DNA of 40,315 nucleotides from Vibrio sp. Isolate32 (GTDB taxonomy: Bacteria; Pseudomonadota; Gammaproteobacteria; Enterobacterales; Vibrionaceae): positions 80,936 through 121,250 of the forward strand of contig NZ_JAKEUQ010000011.1 of NCBI RefSeq assembly GCF_022397955.1. Reading direction: 5' to 3'. The number at the start of each line of letters is the position of its first letter. The stretch's first letter is position 1. The translations under genes and the position numbers were made by a program. The notes under the pieces were generated by a model. It had not been told where the DNA came from and made no database searches. It was given only the letters and a program-made list of their open reading frames with translations. This document shows, one piece after another, positions 27,059 through 36,149 of this stretch.

Positions 27059-27081
27059 GTAGAAGATGATTTTCACATCTC

Positions 27082-27144
27082 CAATCAGTTGCTCAGCTTA
27101 AACAACTGATTGTACATCATAGGTAATAACCACAATCAAGTAAA
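27082..27144 (-). promoter_or_regulatory. Candidate gfc operon promoter and leader hairpin
   Basis: On the minus strand TTTACT (27139-27144) and TATGAT (27116-27121) are 17 bases apart. Immediately after, CAATCAGTTG (27103-27112) and CAACTGATTG (27082-27091) form a perfect 10-base-pair inverted repeat spanning the predicted start site, which fits an operator or a 5' stem-loop protecting the mRNA. The promoter lies just inside the boundary of the IS5 relic (27208), so any control sites further upstream have been displaced. No ops element is visible here. Confidence 0.45.
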
Positions 27145-27207
27145 TGGATAAATCATAAGCAATACCTTATAAAGCACTGTTTAGGAAATAGCGTCACATA
27201 AAAAGAC

Positions 27208-28255
27208 GGCTTTTTTGCGTAATTCAGTTTAGAGACGGAGCCGCCCGTTTCGTGTGTTTCTTAGTCAATACGATAAGTTTCAGGCATACCTAACCCAGTA
27301 AGCTTGTTCAACGCTTTTATCATCGCGTAAGTTTCACCCACTTGGGCATTGTAATCTCTTAAGCTCAATTGCCCTCCTAGCAGCTGCTTAACTCGATACA
27401 TCGCGGTTTCTGAGAGTGAACGTTTGTGGTACCCATACCGCTCTTTCCAATACTTATTTGAGCCGTATAACTTCTGACAACTCACGGCGAGATTTCGAGG
27501 GTGACCCCGCCCCCAAAAGGCTGCCCCTTCTCTTGGGGGAACAAGCGCCATGGCTCCCTTAACGTTAATAGCAACAGACACGCTCTCGTATCATAAGCCC
27601 CATCACCAGATACCTCGAGGATACTTCGACGTTTTTGTTTCAGTAAGTTTAGGGATAACTTCCCCATCCGTAACCGACGAAAAACTTAGCTCGGCTGCAA
27701 TAATTTCTGAGTGCTTGTATCGATGGCAATATGCAGCTTTCGCCAGACTCTACGCTTGCCATCTGTCCCGTGTTTTTTGACTTTCCATTCTCCTTCGCCA
27801 TAAACTTTAAGGCTTGTCGCATCAATGGCTAGGTGCTGTATCACCCCTCTCGTTTTAGTCTTATGAGACCTCAACTTGCTTGGCTCTAAGACTGATGCAA
27901 GTGTAATGCGGACAACTTAACGGTACATGGGCTAACCTAAATATCGAGTCGATAAATCCTTGCAGCGCTCTCAGCGGCATAGAAAAAACGCGTTTCACCA
28001 TAAGTGCTGTCGTGATGGCTAAATCACTGAACCGACGTGGCATCCTGCGCTTATTTTGTTTGTTTTGCGCCCACCCGCTTATTGCCTTCATCAATCCAAA
28101 AGGTCAAAGAGCCAAGGTTAATAAGTGATTGGTTGTATTGCTTCCAGTTGGTTGTTTTGTAAAGTGGTTTAGGCATGGGGCTACGAGAGATAGTGGACGT
28201 AGCAGATCAGATCCTAGGTTCTGGATTTAGTTCCATTGAATTACGCATCAAAGCC
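27208..28255 (-). mobile_element. IS5-family insertion sequence, inactive
   Basis: The ends are inverted repeats: GGCTTTTTTGCGTAATTCA at 27208-27226 and its counterpart (GGCTTTGATGCGTAATTCA on the minus strand) at 28237-28255, differing at two positions. Length is 1048 bases, normal for the IS903-type subgroup. The flanking 9 bases on the two sides do not match, so no target duplication is evident, as in an old or rearranged copy. It sits between the gfc promoter and yibN. Confidence 0.8.
27261..28176 (-). pseudogene. IS5-family transposase, multiple frameshifts
   Basis: A full-length transposase of about 305 residues can be assembled only by changing frame several times. It starts at the ATG at 28176 (MPKPLYKTTNWKQYNQSL), shifts by one base near 28085 at WIDE, then gives FSDLAITTALMVKRVFSMP and LRALQGFIDSIF. 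Another frame has AIDATSLKVYGEGEWKVKKH near 27800 and a further one VSGDGAYDTRAC near 27600 (the conserved D-G-A-Y-D). The last frame has MYRVKQLLGGQLSLRDYNAQ and ends TYRID. DDE residues are partly recognisable, but the protein cannot be made. Confidence 0.85.
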
Positions 28256-28389
28256 CAGCATTCCTCTAGATTAAAGAGACCGACGGCGAGGATTTATACA
28301 TCAACATGCTTGCTCTGTATTATCCCATCCTTTCTCGCTATACTCCTACCCTATAATTTTTCGCCCAATAACGAATAAGAGTTCAAGAC

Positions 28390-28824
28390 ATGCAAGAGTT
28401 AGTTCCATTTGTTCAAGAGAATATGATTTTAGCCATCGTGTGGATCGGCTTGGTTGTTGCCATCATTGCGAACGTTATCAAGACATCAAATGCAGCCTAC
28501 AAAGAGATCACAGCAGCGCAAACCACACAACTGATCAACCGTGAGAGCGGCGTTGTGGTTGATATTCGTACTAAAGATGAGTTCAAAAAGGGCCATATTA
28601 CTGACGCACTTCACATTTTGCCGTCAGACATCAAATCAAATAACTTAGGTAGTCTTGAAAGCCGTAAAGCTGACCCAATCATCGTAGTATGCAAGACAGG
28701 TCAAACCGCTCAAGAAAGCGCTAACTTGTTAGTTAAAGCAGGCTTCGAAAACGTAAGCGTGCTGAAAAGTGGCCTAGTGGCTTGGAGCGAAGCTAATCTA
28801 CCTTTGGTTAAAGGTAAGAAATAG
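28390..28824 (+). CDS. yibN: YibN-like membrane-anchored rhodanese-domain protein
   Basis: 144 residues. One N-terminal membrane helix (about 13-30, ILAIVWIGLVVAIIANVI) is followed by a rhodanese domain, with VVVDIRTKDEFKKGHI near 55-70 and the active loop VVCKTGQTAQES near 98-109, so the catalytic Cys is present. E. coli YibN has the same layout and also lies near secB. Substrate is unknown; it may act in sulfur transfer at the inner membrane. The 134 bases between the IS5 end and the start hold its promoter region, with TATACT near 28340 as a possible -10. Confidence 0.9.
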   Translation: MQELVPFVQENMILAIVWIGLVVAIIANVIKTSNAAYKEITAAQTTQLINRESGVVVDIRTKDEFKKGHITDALHILPSDIKSNNLGSLESRKADPIIVVCKTGQTAQESANLLVKAGFENVSVLKSGLVAWSEANLPLVKGKK

Positions 28825-28923
28825 TAAAAGGCAAAAAGTAAGCTGACCTGGTAAACTAACTTTCGGGTTTTGTTCGACAAATACAATGAACAAAGCCTTA
28901 TTTAAATTTTTAAGGACAAGAAA

Positions 28924-29391
28924 ATGGCTGAAGCAGCACAACAAGACGCACAACAGAACTTCGCAATCCAACGTATCTTCCTAAAAGACGTATCTTTCGA
29001 AGCGCCAAACTCTCCAGACATGTTTCAAAAAGAGTGGAATCCAGATGTAAAACTGGACCTAGACACTCAAAGCCGTGAGCTTGGCGAAGGCGTTTACGAA
29101 GTAATCCTACGTCTGACTGTTACGGTTAAGAACGCAGAAGACACAGCATTCCTTTGTGAAGTTCAGCAAGGTGGTATCTTCTCTGCAAGCGAAATGGAAG
29201 CAGGTCAACTAGCACATTGCCTAGGCGCATTCTGTCCGAACATCCTATTCCCATACGCTCGTGAAACAATCTCTAGCCTAGTGGTTAAAGGTACGTTCCC
29301 ACAACTGAACCTAGCACCTGTAAACTTCGATGCTTTGTTCATGAACTACCTACAGAACCAAGCTCAACAAGCTGAAGGCGAGCAGGCTTAA
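28924..29391 (+). CDS. secB: Protein-export chaperone SecB
   Basis: 155 residues, the usual size. Recognised by [19 protein letters not shown] near 13-31, [14 protein letters not shown] and [35 protein letters not shown] at the C-terminus. The homotetramer keeps preproteins unfolded and delivers them to SecA. The ATG follows an AGGA site. It follows yibN by 99 bases and is closed by a strong terminator before gpsA. Confidence 0.97.
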   Translation: MAEAAQQDAQQNFAIQRIFLKDVSFEAPNSPDMFQKEWNPDVKLDLDTQSRELGEGVYEVILRLTVTVKNAEDTAFLCEVQQGGIFSASEMEAGQLAHCLGAFCPNILFPYARETISSLVVKGTFPQLNLAPVNFDALFMNYLQNQAQQAEGEQA

Positions 29392-29412
29392 GCCTCAAAG
29401 TAGAACTTAATT

Positions 29413-29480
29413 CTAACGATTCAATCGTTAGTTAACTTTTAAATGCATATCGTAACTTCTGCGATGTGCATTTTTTCTTT
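29413..29480 (+). terminator. Intrinsic terminator after secB
   Basis: AAATGCATATCG (29441-29452) pairs with CGATGTGCATTT (29462-29473) through a G-U pair, followed by TTTTTTCTTT. A smaller hairpin CTAACGAT/ATCGTTAG (29413-29431) lies just before it. Confidence 0.85.
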
Positions 29481-29567
29481 ACACTGTACTAAGATAGAGA
29501 GCCTTCTAATTTAGTAGGAAGCTTTTCCAGAACTCTCCGATTTTCCTCATTATTTTTAGGTGGAAGC

Positions 29568-30632
29568 ATGACAGACACAACTCGCCCGACCAACACGGCA
29601 GACGCTTACGGTAAAGACAGCGCTTACGGCAAGGAGATCGCCATGACAGTCATTGGCGCAGGTTCTTATGGGACATCTTTAGCGATATCTCTAGCCCGTA
29701 ACGGTGCCAATGTTGTTCTTTGGGGACATGACCCTGTTCATATGAATCGCCTTGAATCAGAACGTGCTAACAATGAATTTCTGCCAAACATCGACTTCCC
29801 AGAAAGCCTGATCATCGAGTCGGATCTTGAGAAAGCGGTAACAGCAAGTCGCGACCTTCTTGTTGTTGTTCCTAGCCACGTGTTTGGCATCGTTTTAAAT
29901 AGTTTAAAGCCTCATTTGTCAGCGAATTCTCGTATTTGCTGGGCTACAAAAGGATTGGAACCAGAGACTGGCCGACTACTTAAAGATGTCGCACTCGATG
30001 TGCTTGGCGACAGTTACTCTCTAGCAGTTCTATCTGGCCCTACTTTCGCCAAAGAACTTGCGATGGGTATGCCGACCGCTATTTCAGTCGCTTCACCGGA
30101 TGGGACCTTCTTAAGAGAGCTTCAAGAAAAGATTCACTGTGGCAAGACATTCCGCGTATACGCAAACTCAGATTTCATTGGTATGCAGCTTGGTGGTGCA
30201 GTTAAAAACGTTATCGCGATTGGTGCTGGCATGTCGGATGGTATTGGCTTCGGTGCTAATGCACGTACAGCGTTAATTACCCGTGGTTTAGCTGAGATGA
30301 GCCGACTGGGTGCTGCTCTTGGTGCACAACCAGAAACCTTCATGGGTATGGCGGGACTTGGCGACCTAGTCCTGACATGTACCGACAATCAATCGCGTAA
30401 CCGTCGTTTTGGTTTAGCGTTAGGTTCAGGTAAAGATGTTGATACCGCCCAAGAAGAAATTGGCCAGGTTGTAGAAGGTTATCGCAACACTAAAGAAGTT
30501 TGGTTACTATCAGAGCGCATGGGCGTTGAGATGCCAATTGTTGAACAAATTTATCAAGTGTTGTATCAAGGAAAAGACGCACACTTAGCTGCGCAAGATC
30601 TACTTGCTCGAGATAAGAAGTCAGAAAGATAG
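29568..30632 (+). CDS. gpsA: Glycerol-3-phosphate dehydrogenase [NAD(P)+]
   Basis: 354 residues; about 15 more than E. coli GpsA, all in a polar N-terminal extension ([20 protein letters not shown]) before the Rossmann motif [15 protein letters not shown]. The start is supported by AGGTGGA seven bases upstream. [32 protein letters not shown] (catalytic Lys) and [22 protein letters not shown] are family hallmarks. It makes sn-glycerol-3-phosphate for phospholipid synthesis. The short internal repeat AYGKD/AYGKE in the extension is odd. gpsA and cysE are neighbours, as in other gammaproteobacteria. Confidence 0.97.
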   Translation: MTDTTRPTNTADAYGKDSAYGKEIAMTVIGAGSYGTSLAISLARNGANVVLWGHDPVHMNRLESERANNEFLPNIDFPESLIIESDLEKAVTASRDLLVVVPSHVFGIVLNSLKPHLSANSRICWATKGLEPETGRLLKDVALDVLGDSYSLAVLSGPTFAKELAMGMPTAISVASPDGTFLRELQEKIHCGKTFRVYANSDFIGMQLGGAVKNVIAIGAGMSDGIGFGANARTALITRGLAEMSRLGAALGAQPETFMGMAGLGDLVLTCTDNQSRNRRFGLALGSGKDVDTAQEEIGQVVEGYRNTKEVWLLSERMGVEMPIVEQIYQVLYQGKDAHLAAQDLLARDKKSER

Positions 30633-30812
30633 TAAGAGCAGTAACGAGATTCGGGTAATCGAGAGGCGAATAGCATGAAAATAAACTACCCGAAGAAAGT
30701 TTTCCAACTCGCTTGTTCCTCACTCTTAGAGATGACGTAAGTTTTGATTTCGTCATTCCAGAACTGAGGAACGAAGTATCTGGAATCTCGTCGTTCTTCG
30801 CATCTTTCAACT
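30632..30812. repeat. Intergenic palindromic repeat, copy C, with an internal REP-like element
   Basis: Begins right at the gpsA stop with TAAGAGCAGTAACGAGATTC and ends with the reverse-complement type TCGTTCTTCGCATC. Inside it is a different palindrome: ATTCCAGA (30755-30762) and TCTGGAAT (30779-30786) within a CGTCATTCC...GGAATCTCG unit, a REP-like form. Together they make a composite structure of about 180 bases between gpsA and cysE. Confidence 0.6.
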
Positions 30813-30849
30813 AGCTAAGCGTATCTGGTTTAAAAGAATGGACGGTAAA

Positions 30850-31671
30850 ATGAAACACTGTGAACAACAAAAAGTTTGGCAATGCATTGTGAAGGAAGCT
30901 CGACAGCAGTCTGAGCAAGAACCTATGCTAGCGAGTTTTTATCATGCCACGATCATCAATCATGAAAGTTTAAGCGCTGCGCTTAGCTATATCCTAGCAA
31001 ACAAACTAAAGACAGCTTCAATGCCGGCAATGGCTGTGCGCGAAGTGGTTGAACAAGCATTTAAGCAAGATCAATCGATTATTGATGCTGCTGCTTGTGA
31101 TATTTGCGCGACGGTAAATCGAGATCCTGCAGTCGATATGTACTCGATGCCTCTGCTTTACCTGAAAGGCTACCACGCACTGCAAGGTTACCGAGTGGCT
31201 AACTGGTTGTGGAAGCAAGGCCGTATTGCGCTTGCCACTTACCTACAGAATCAAATCTCGGTTGCTTGCCAAGTGGATATTCACCCTGCAGCTCGTATCG
31301 GTAAAGCGATCATGCTCGACCACGCGACAGGCATTGTAATTGGTGAGACGGCTGTAGTCGAAAATGATGTGTCGATTCTTCAAGACGTGACTCTTGGTGG
31401 TACGGGTAAAGAAGGCGGTGATCGTCACCCTAAAATCCGCGAAGGCGTGATGATCGGTGCCGGCGCTAAGATCCTCGGCAATATTGAAGTGGGAGAAGGT
31501 GCTAAGATTGGCTCTTGCTCTGTGGTTCTGCAAGCCGTACCGCCTCATACTACGGTCGCGGGTGTCCCCGCTAAGATTGTTGGCAAGCCAAAGACAGATA
31601 AACCTTCTCTGGATATGGACCAAGGGTTCAATGGTCGATCACAAAGCTTTATCCATGGTGATGGAATTTAA
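30850..31671 (+). CDS. cysE: Serine O-acetyltransferase
   Basis: 273 residues from the ATG at 30850, exactly the E. coli length; a start four codons upstream is possible. The N-terminal helical SATase domain is followed by left-handed beta-helix hexapeptide repeats: IHPAARIGKAIMLDHATGIV with catalytic His and Asp, IGETAVVENDVSILQDVTLGG and TGKEGGDRHPKIREGVMIGAGAK. The flexible tail ends FIHGDGI, with the C-terminal Ile that binds CysK to form cysteine synthase. It commits serine to cysteine synthesis. Confidence 0.97.
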   Translation: MKHCEQQKVWQCIVKEARQQSEQEPMLASFYHATIINHESLSAALSYILANKLKTASMPAMAVREVVEQAFKQDQSIIDAAACDICATVNRDPAVDMYSMPLLYLKGYHALQGYRVANWLWKQGRIALATYLQNQISVACQVDIHPAARIGKAIMLDHATGIVIGETAVVENDVSILQDVTLGGTGKEGGDRHPKIREGVMIGAGAKILGNIEVGEGAKIGSCSVVLQAVPPHTTVAGVPAKIVGKPKTDKPSLDMDQGFNGRSQSFIHGDGI

Positions 31672-31757
31672 GAGCAGACACGAGATACGAAGAACTAAAA
31701 ACAGATGTGGATTCAATTCAGCTGAATTCGAAAAATTAAGAGCAGATGAATACAACT
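31669..31757. repeat. Intergenic repeat, copy D
   Basis: The cysE stop codon is itself part of the unit TAAGAGCAGACACGAGATAC. A second half-unit (TTAAGAGCAGATGAATAC) ends against the envC start. In between lies a palindrome ATTCAGCTGAAT (31711-31722). It lacks the long inverted arm seen in copies A, B and C. Confidence 0.55.
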
Positions 31758-31759
31758 AA

Positions 31760-32911
31760 ATGACGATAATGATGAAACACATTCGAGCTATCAGTCGAAC
31801 TCTTCTTATATCAGCCAGCCTAAGTGCTGCACTTTTATCAACATCGTCATTTGCCGCGTCTCAAGGTGAACTGAAAGGTGTATCTAGCGAGATATCTCGC
31901 CAACAAAAAGCCCTCTCTTCTCAGCAAAAGAAGCTCGATAGCTTACAAGCAAGCCTAAAGAAACAAGAGCTGTCTATCGCTGCACTGGAAAAAGCCATTC
32001 AAGACAGTAAAAAGCAGCTTAATACGGCGAATGCAAATATTGCTAACTTAGATACTAAGATCAAAGCCCTTACTGCTCAGAAAAAAATTCATACCGATAA
32101 GTTAGAGCAACTGATTCAGACTTACTATATGACAAGTCGCGCCAAAGCCTCATCTCACATTCTCAACACGGGTGTCGAAGAAGATCGCATCAGCCATTAC
32201 TACCAACATCTTGCTAAAGCCCGTTCTACAACAATCAAAACAATTGAACAAACACAACTTGAGTTAGAAGAGAGCCATAAACAGCGCCAACTTGAACAAG
32301 AGCAGATCGCGGCTCTGTTAAAACAACAGACAACAAAACGCGACAAATTAGCCCAGACTCAAACTCAGCGTAAAAAAACTGTCGGCAGTATTAAAAGGAA
32401 CATCTCAGGAGACAAAAATTACTTAGCCGAACTTCAGCGTAATGAAACTCGCCTAAAAGCCGAAATAGCCAAAGCAGAGAAAGCCGCTCGTGAAAGACGT
32501 AATGTAGTCCCGATGGATGGCCTAGCAAAACGTAAAGGTAAGCTCCCTTGGCCGATCAAAGATAAAGTTCTGCATAACTACGGTTCACGCCAAACTGGTC
32601 AAATTAACTGGAAAGGCATGGTGATCAATGCCAAGTACGGGCAACAAGTAAAATCCGTTTACTCAGGCACGGTGGTATTTGCGGAGTATCTGCGTGGTTA
32701 TGGTTTAGTGGTTCTTCTCGACCATGGTAAAGGTGATATGACGCTCTATGGCTTTAACCAGGCACTACTCAAGAAAGAAGGTGACAAGGTTAAAGCGGGT
32801 GAGGCTATTGCTCTAGCCGGTGACACTGGCGGCCAAACTCGTCCATCACTGTACTTTGAAATTCGTAGAAACAGCCAAGCTCAAAACCCTAAGAGTTGGT
32901 TGGTTAGGTAA
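31760..32911 (+). CDS. envC: Murein hydrolase activator EnvC
   Basis: 383 residues. Signal peptide (MKHIRAISRTLLISASLSAA...SSFAAS, cleaved near 33), an extended coiled coil about 37-245 (SSEISRQQKALSSQQKKLDS and similar heptads) and a C-terminal LytM/M23 domain from about 270 (NYGSRQTGQINWKGMVINAK). The zinc-binding His of active M23 enzymes are replaced (final HxH is YFEIR), as in EnvC, which activates the amidases AmiA and AmiB at the division septum and is controlled by FtsEX. ATGs at 31769 and 31772 are alternative starts. Confidence 0.93.
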   Translation: MTIMMKHIRAISRTLLISASLSAALLSTSSFAASQGELKGVSSEISRQQKALSSQQKKLDSLQASLKKQELSIAALEKAIQDSKKQLNTANANIANLDTKIKALTAQKKIHTDKLEQLIQTYYMTSRAKASSHILNTGVEEDRISHYYQHLAKARSTTIKTIEQTQLELEESHKQRQLEQEQIAALLKQQTTKRDKLAQTQTQRKKTVGSIKRNISGDKNYLAELQRNETRLKAEIAKAEKAARERRNVVPMDGLAKRKGKLPWPIKDKVLHNYGSRQTGQINWKGMVINAKYGQQVKSVYSGTVVFAEYLRGYGLVVLLDHGKGDMTLYGFNQALLKKEGDKVKAGEAIALAGDTGGQTRPSLYFEIRRNSQAQNPKSWLVR

Positions 32912-32995
32912 GAGCGGAGCCGGGATTCGAGTATAGTTCGCCGGGATTCGAGTATAGTTCTTCGTTGCCCGTCTCTCGCTTACTCGTCTCTTTCT
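32909..32995. repeat. Intergenic repeat, copy E, with a 21-base tandem duplication
   Basis: Starts at the envC stop (TAAGAGCGGAGCCGGGATTC). Bases 32919-32939 are duplicated exactly at 32940-32960. The right half carries reverse-complement units (CGTCTCTCGCTTACTCGTCTC). It lies between convergent envC and the TetR gene, where it may also end transcription from both sides. Confidence 0.6.
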
Positions 32996-33632
32996 ACTTA
33001 GCGTTCAACGCCCTTACACCATCTTCCAATAATGTCAGCTGCTCAAAACCTTGCGCGGTCGCAATCGGTTTAACGGTCGCGATCATCTGCAGCATACCTT
33101 GGTGAACGACTTGCTCTGTGATTTGAGCTTTTGGAGACACAGCAGACTGATAGGCCAACCAACCCGACGCGATCAAATGAAGAGAAGTCACCATCGACTT
33201 CATTTCTGAATCGGTCGCTTTCAGCAAATTCAATTCAACGAAAGCCCTCATGATATCGACAAGGTTAGTTTGTAATTTTTCTTGCACAGCCATGTAATCG
33301 AGGTGAAGTTGCTCGTCACGAGACAAGATTTCAGGGAGGTTTGCATAGAAGAATCGGTACTTCCACATCAGCGTGAAGATAGAATCTAAGTAGCGCTTTA
33401 GTAGCGTCAGGCTTTCTTGTTGCCCTTGAATCGGTGTGAACCTTTCAAGCAACTCTGTCGAATAAAGAGTAAAAATATCACGGACAATTTCTTGCTTGTT
33501 ACGAAAGTGGTAGTAGAGGTTACCAGGGCTGATTTCGATGTGCTCAGCAATATGATTGGTCGTAATACTGCGCTCACCATGCTCATTAAAAAGCTCTAAA
33601 GCAGCGTAAACAATCTTGTCACGTGTTTTCAT
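32994..33632 (-). CDS. TetR-family transcriptional regulator
   Basis: 212 residues. The N-terminal TetR helix-turn-helix is plain: KTRDKIVYAALELFNEHGER followed by TTNHIAEHIEISPGNLYYHF at about 24-43. The C-terminal ligand domain has no recognised signature (WKYRFFYANLPEILSRDEQL near 90-109 is conserved-looking). The target is not known. A 12-base perfect inverted repeat lies 18 bases before its start, which suggests autoregulation. It is convergent with envC and stands downstream of ugd on the same strand, 140 bases away, so it probably has its own promoter. Confidence 0.9.
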   Translation of the reverse strand: MKTRDKIVYAALELFNEHGERSITTNHIAEHIEISPGNLYYHFRNKQEIVRDIFTLYSTELLERFTPIQGQQESLTLLKRYLDSIFTLMWKYRFFYANLPEILSRDEQLHLDYMAVQEKLQTNLVDIMRAFVELNLLKATDSEMKSMVTSLHLIASGWLAYQSAVSPKAQITEQVVHQGMLQMIATVKPIATAQGFEQLTLLEDGVRALNAK

Positions 33633-33650
33633 TAGTCATTAGTATCCCTG

Positions 33651-33686
33651 TCCGTTTAGTGGTTCAGTATATCGCCACTAAACGGA
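33651..33686 (-). promoter_or_regulatory. Probable TetR operator overlapping its own promoter
   Basis: TCCGTTTAGTGG (33651-33662) and CCACTAAACGGA (33675-33686) are perfect 12-base arms around a 12-base spacer. On the minus strand the spacer contains TATACT, a good -10 hexamer. A repressor bound to both arms would cover the -10 region. Confidence 0.55.
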
Positions 33687-33772
33687 TAGATCGAGCTGTT
33701 AACATCTGGTCTAATTAGCGTTAGCTAAAATTCGCCTTCAATAATCACAGCTGTAATCAATAGCGATTACAA

Positions 33773-34936
33773 TCAATCACTACCAAACAGGTCTCGTGTG
33801 TAAACCTTATCCGCAACGTCTGATATTTCTTCTACCATTCTGTTAGATACAATCACATCCGATACCGCTTTGAACTCTTCAAGGTCAGTATAAACTTTCG
33901 AGTTAAAGAAGTGATCTTCTTCTAACACCGGTTCGAACACGACGACTTCAATACCTTTGGCTTTCAAGCGCTTCATAATGCCTTGAATCGAAGAAGCACG
34001 GAAGTTGTCCGACCCGGCCTTCATGATCAAACGATAAATACCTACAACTTTAGGCGAGCGCTTAATAATTGAATCCGCAATGAAGTCCTTACGAGTGCGG
34101 TTAGCATCGACAATCGCACCGACAATGTTGTTTGGTACATCTTGATAGTTAGCTAACAGTTGTTTAGTGTCCTTTGGTAAGCAGTAACCACCGTAACCAA
34201 ATGAAGGGTTGTTGTAGTGGTTGCCAATGCGAGGGTCTAAACCCACACCTTCGATGATCTGACGAGAATCCAAGCCATGTGCTTCCGCGTAAGAATCAAG
34301 TTCATTGAAGTAAGAGACACGCATCGCAAGGTAAGTATTTGAGAACAATTTTACCGCTTCGGCTTCTGTCGAGTTAGTAAACAAAACATCAATGTTCTCT
34401 TTCTCCGCGCCTTCCACTAAAAGGTTGGCGAACACTTTAGCACGTTCAGAGCACTCACCAACGATAATTCGTGATGGGTGTAGGTTATCGTAAAGGGCTT
34501 TACCTTCGCGTAAAAACTCAGGTGAGAACATAACGTTTTCGCAACCTAGCTCTTCTCTTATCTGCGCGGTGTAACCTACAGGAACCGTTGATTTAATCAC
34601 CATTACCGCATCAGGATTTATGCTCATAACATCCTTAATAACAGACTCAACAGAGGAAGTGTTGAAATAGTTACTTTTAGGATCATAATCGGTAGGGGTT
34701 GCGATGATAACGAACTCGGCATCTTTATATGCAGCCTTGTCTGTTGTGGCTCTAAAGTTAAGCTTCTTACTCGATAAAAAGTGTTCAATCTCACTATCAA
34801 CAATCGGTGATTGTTTCTTATTAAGCATTGCAACTTTTTCTTCAATAATATCGACAGCTACGACTTCATGGTTTTGTGCCAATAACATCGCATTTGATAA
34901 ACCCACATACCCCGTACCGGCTACTGCAATCTTCAT
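33773..34936 (-). CDS. ugd: UDP-glucose 6-dehydrogenase
   Basis: 387 residues from the ATG at 34936 ([17 protein letters not shown]); AGG lies seven bases upstream. An in-frame start eight codons earlier is less likely. NAD-binding [50 protein letters not shown] and the active-site Cys in [16 protein letters not shown] identify it. It makes UDP-glucuronic acid. No glucuronic-acid-specific transferase or epimerase stands beside it, so it may serve the core, lipid A modification or another polymer. It is divergent from hldD across 152 bases. Confidence 0.95.
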   Translation of the reverse strand: MKIAVAGTGYVGLSNAMLLAQNHEVVAVDIIEEKVAMLNKKQSPIVDSEIEHFLSSKKLNFRATTDKAAYKDAEFVIIATPTDYDPKSNYFNTSSVESVIKDVMSINPDAVMVIKSTVPVGYTAQIREELGCENVMFSPEFLREGKALYDNLHPSRIIVGECSERAKVFANLLVEGAEKENIDVLFTNSTEAEAVKLFSNTYLAMRVSYFNELDSYAEAHGLDSRQIIEGVGLDPRIGNHYNNPSFGYGGYCLPKDTKQLLANYQDVPNNIVGAIVDANRTRKDFIADSIIKRSPKVVGIYRLIMKAGSDNFRASSIQGIMKRLKAKGIEVVVFEPVLEEDHFFNSKVYTDLEEFKAVSDVIVSNRMVEEISDVADKVYTRDLFGSD

Positions 34937-35088
34937 GATAATACCTATAGGTTTGAGCAATTAACTCAACAAAATTTATAACTTAGATTGCCATATCATA
35001 CTCCGGTTGGGGAATTATTCCACTAGCCCGCCTTGTCCATTCCTTGCTATACTCGTGATAGTTTTGTATTCAAAAGAGTTAGAGAATT

Positions 35089-36033
35089 ATGATTATCGTA
35101 ACGGGTGGTGCTGGCATGATTGGCAGCAATATTGTTAAGGCGCTCAATGAAGCAGGCCACAACGATATCCTAGTCGTCGACAACTTAAAAGACGGTAAGA
35201 AGTTCAAAAACCTTGTCGACCTAGACATCACCGATTACATGGATCGTGACGATTTCCTAACTCAAGTGATGGCTGGTGATGACTTTGGTCATATTGAAGC
35301 GATTTTCCACGAAGGTGCGTGCTCTGCGACCACTGAGTGGGATGGCAAATACATGATGCTTAACAACTATGAACACTCAAAAGAACTGCTTCATTACTGT
35401 GTAGAACGTGAAATTCCATTCCTATATGCCTCTTCCGCTGCAACGTACGGTGAAACTGATACATTTATTGAAGAGCGCGAATACGAAGGTGCATTGAACG
35501 TCTACGGCTACTCAAAACAACAGTTTGATAACTACGTTCGTCGCCTAACGGCTGATGCCGAAGCGCACAACGAAACACTTTCACAAATCGTAGGCTTTAG
35601 ATACTTCAATGTTTATGGCCCGCGTGAACAACATAAAGGCAGTATGGCATCCGTTGCCTTCCACCTGAACAACCAAATGAACGCCGGTGAGAATCCAAAA
35701 CTGTTTGCCGGCAGCGAGACTTTTAAGCGTGATTTTGTCTATGTCGGTGATGTGGCGGCTGTTAACCTCTGGTTCTTAGAAAATGGTGTGTCTGGCATTT
35801 TTAACCTAGGTACTGGCAACGCTGAGTCTTTTGAAGAAGTCGCAAAAGCGGTAATCAAACACCACGGCAGGGGAGAAATTGAAACCATCCCATTCCCAGA
35901 GCACTTAAAAGGCGCTTATCAAGAATTCACTCAAGCTGACTTAACGAAGCTACGTAATACAGGCTGCGATATTGAATTTAAGTCTGTCGCAGACGGCGTT
36001 GCCGAATACATGAAGCTTGTTAACCCACAGTAA
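35089..36033 (+). CDS. hldD: ADP-L-glycero-D-manno-heptose-6-epimerase
   Basis: 314 residues, an extended SDR enzyme with [17 protein letters not shown] at the N-terminus, [17 protein letters not shown] near 75-91, and the catalytic [14 protein letters not shown] near 139-152. [21 protein letters not shown] is typical of HldD. It makes ADP-L,D-heptose for the inner LPS core. It is the usual boundary gene of Vibrio LPS/capsule loci. TATACT near 35050 is a possible -10 element. Confidence 0.97.
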   Translation: MIIVTGGAGMIGSNIVKALNEAGHNDILVVDNLKDGKKFKNLVDLDITDYMDRDDFLTQVMAGDDFGHIEAIFHEGACSATTEWDGKYMMLNNYEHSKELLHYCVEREIPFLYASSAATYGETDTFIEEREYEGALNVYGYSKQQFDNYVRRLTADAEAHNETLSQIVGFRYFNVYGPREQHKGSMASVAFHLNNQMNAGENPKLFAGSETFKRDFVYVGDVAAVNLWFLENGVSGIFNLGTGNAESFEEVAKAVIKHHGRGEIETIPFPEHLKGAYQEFTQADLTKLRNTGCDIEFKSVADGVAEYMKLVNPQ

Positions 36034-36050
36034 GTTATCAAATATTGATT

Positions 36051-36081
36051 TAATGACGGCCTCTTGTTTGGGCCATCATTA
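36051..36081 (+). terminator. Weak terminator-like hairpin after hldD
   Basis: TAATGACGGCC (36051-36061) pairs with GGCCATCATTA (36071-36081) with one mismatch. It is not followed by a T run on the plus strand, so termination may be partial and lpxM may be read through. Confidence 0.35.
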
Positions 36082-36149
36082 TAAAAATATGATCATTTCC
36101 TGAGTAGCGGGCTAATACCTCGCTCCCTTAATAAAAATATAGTGTATTG

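Noticed and set aside
26808..27062. A plus-strand frame opposite gfcA encoding an Ala-rich peptide
   Set aside because: It is the complement of the repetitive gfcA coding sequence, has no ribosome binding site, and the minus strand has a proper signal peptide and operon context.
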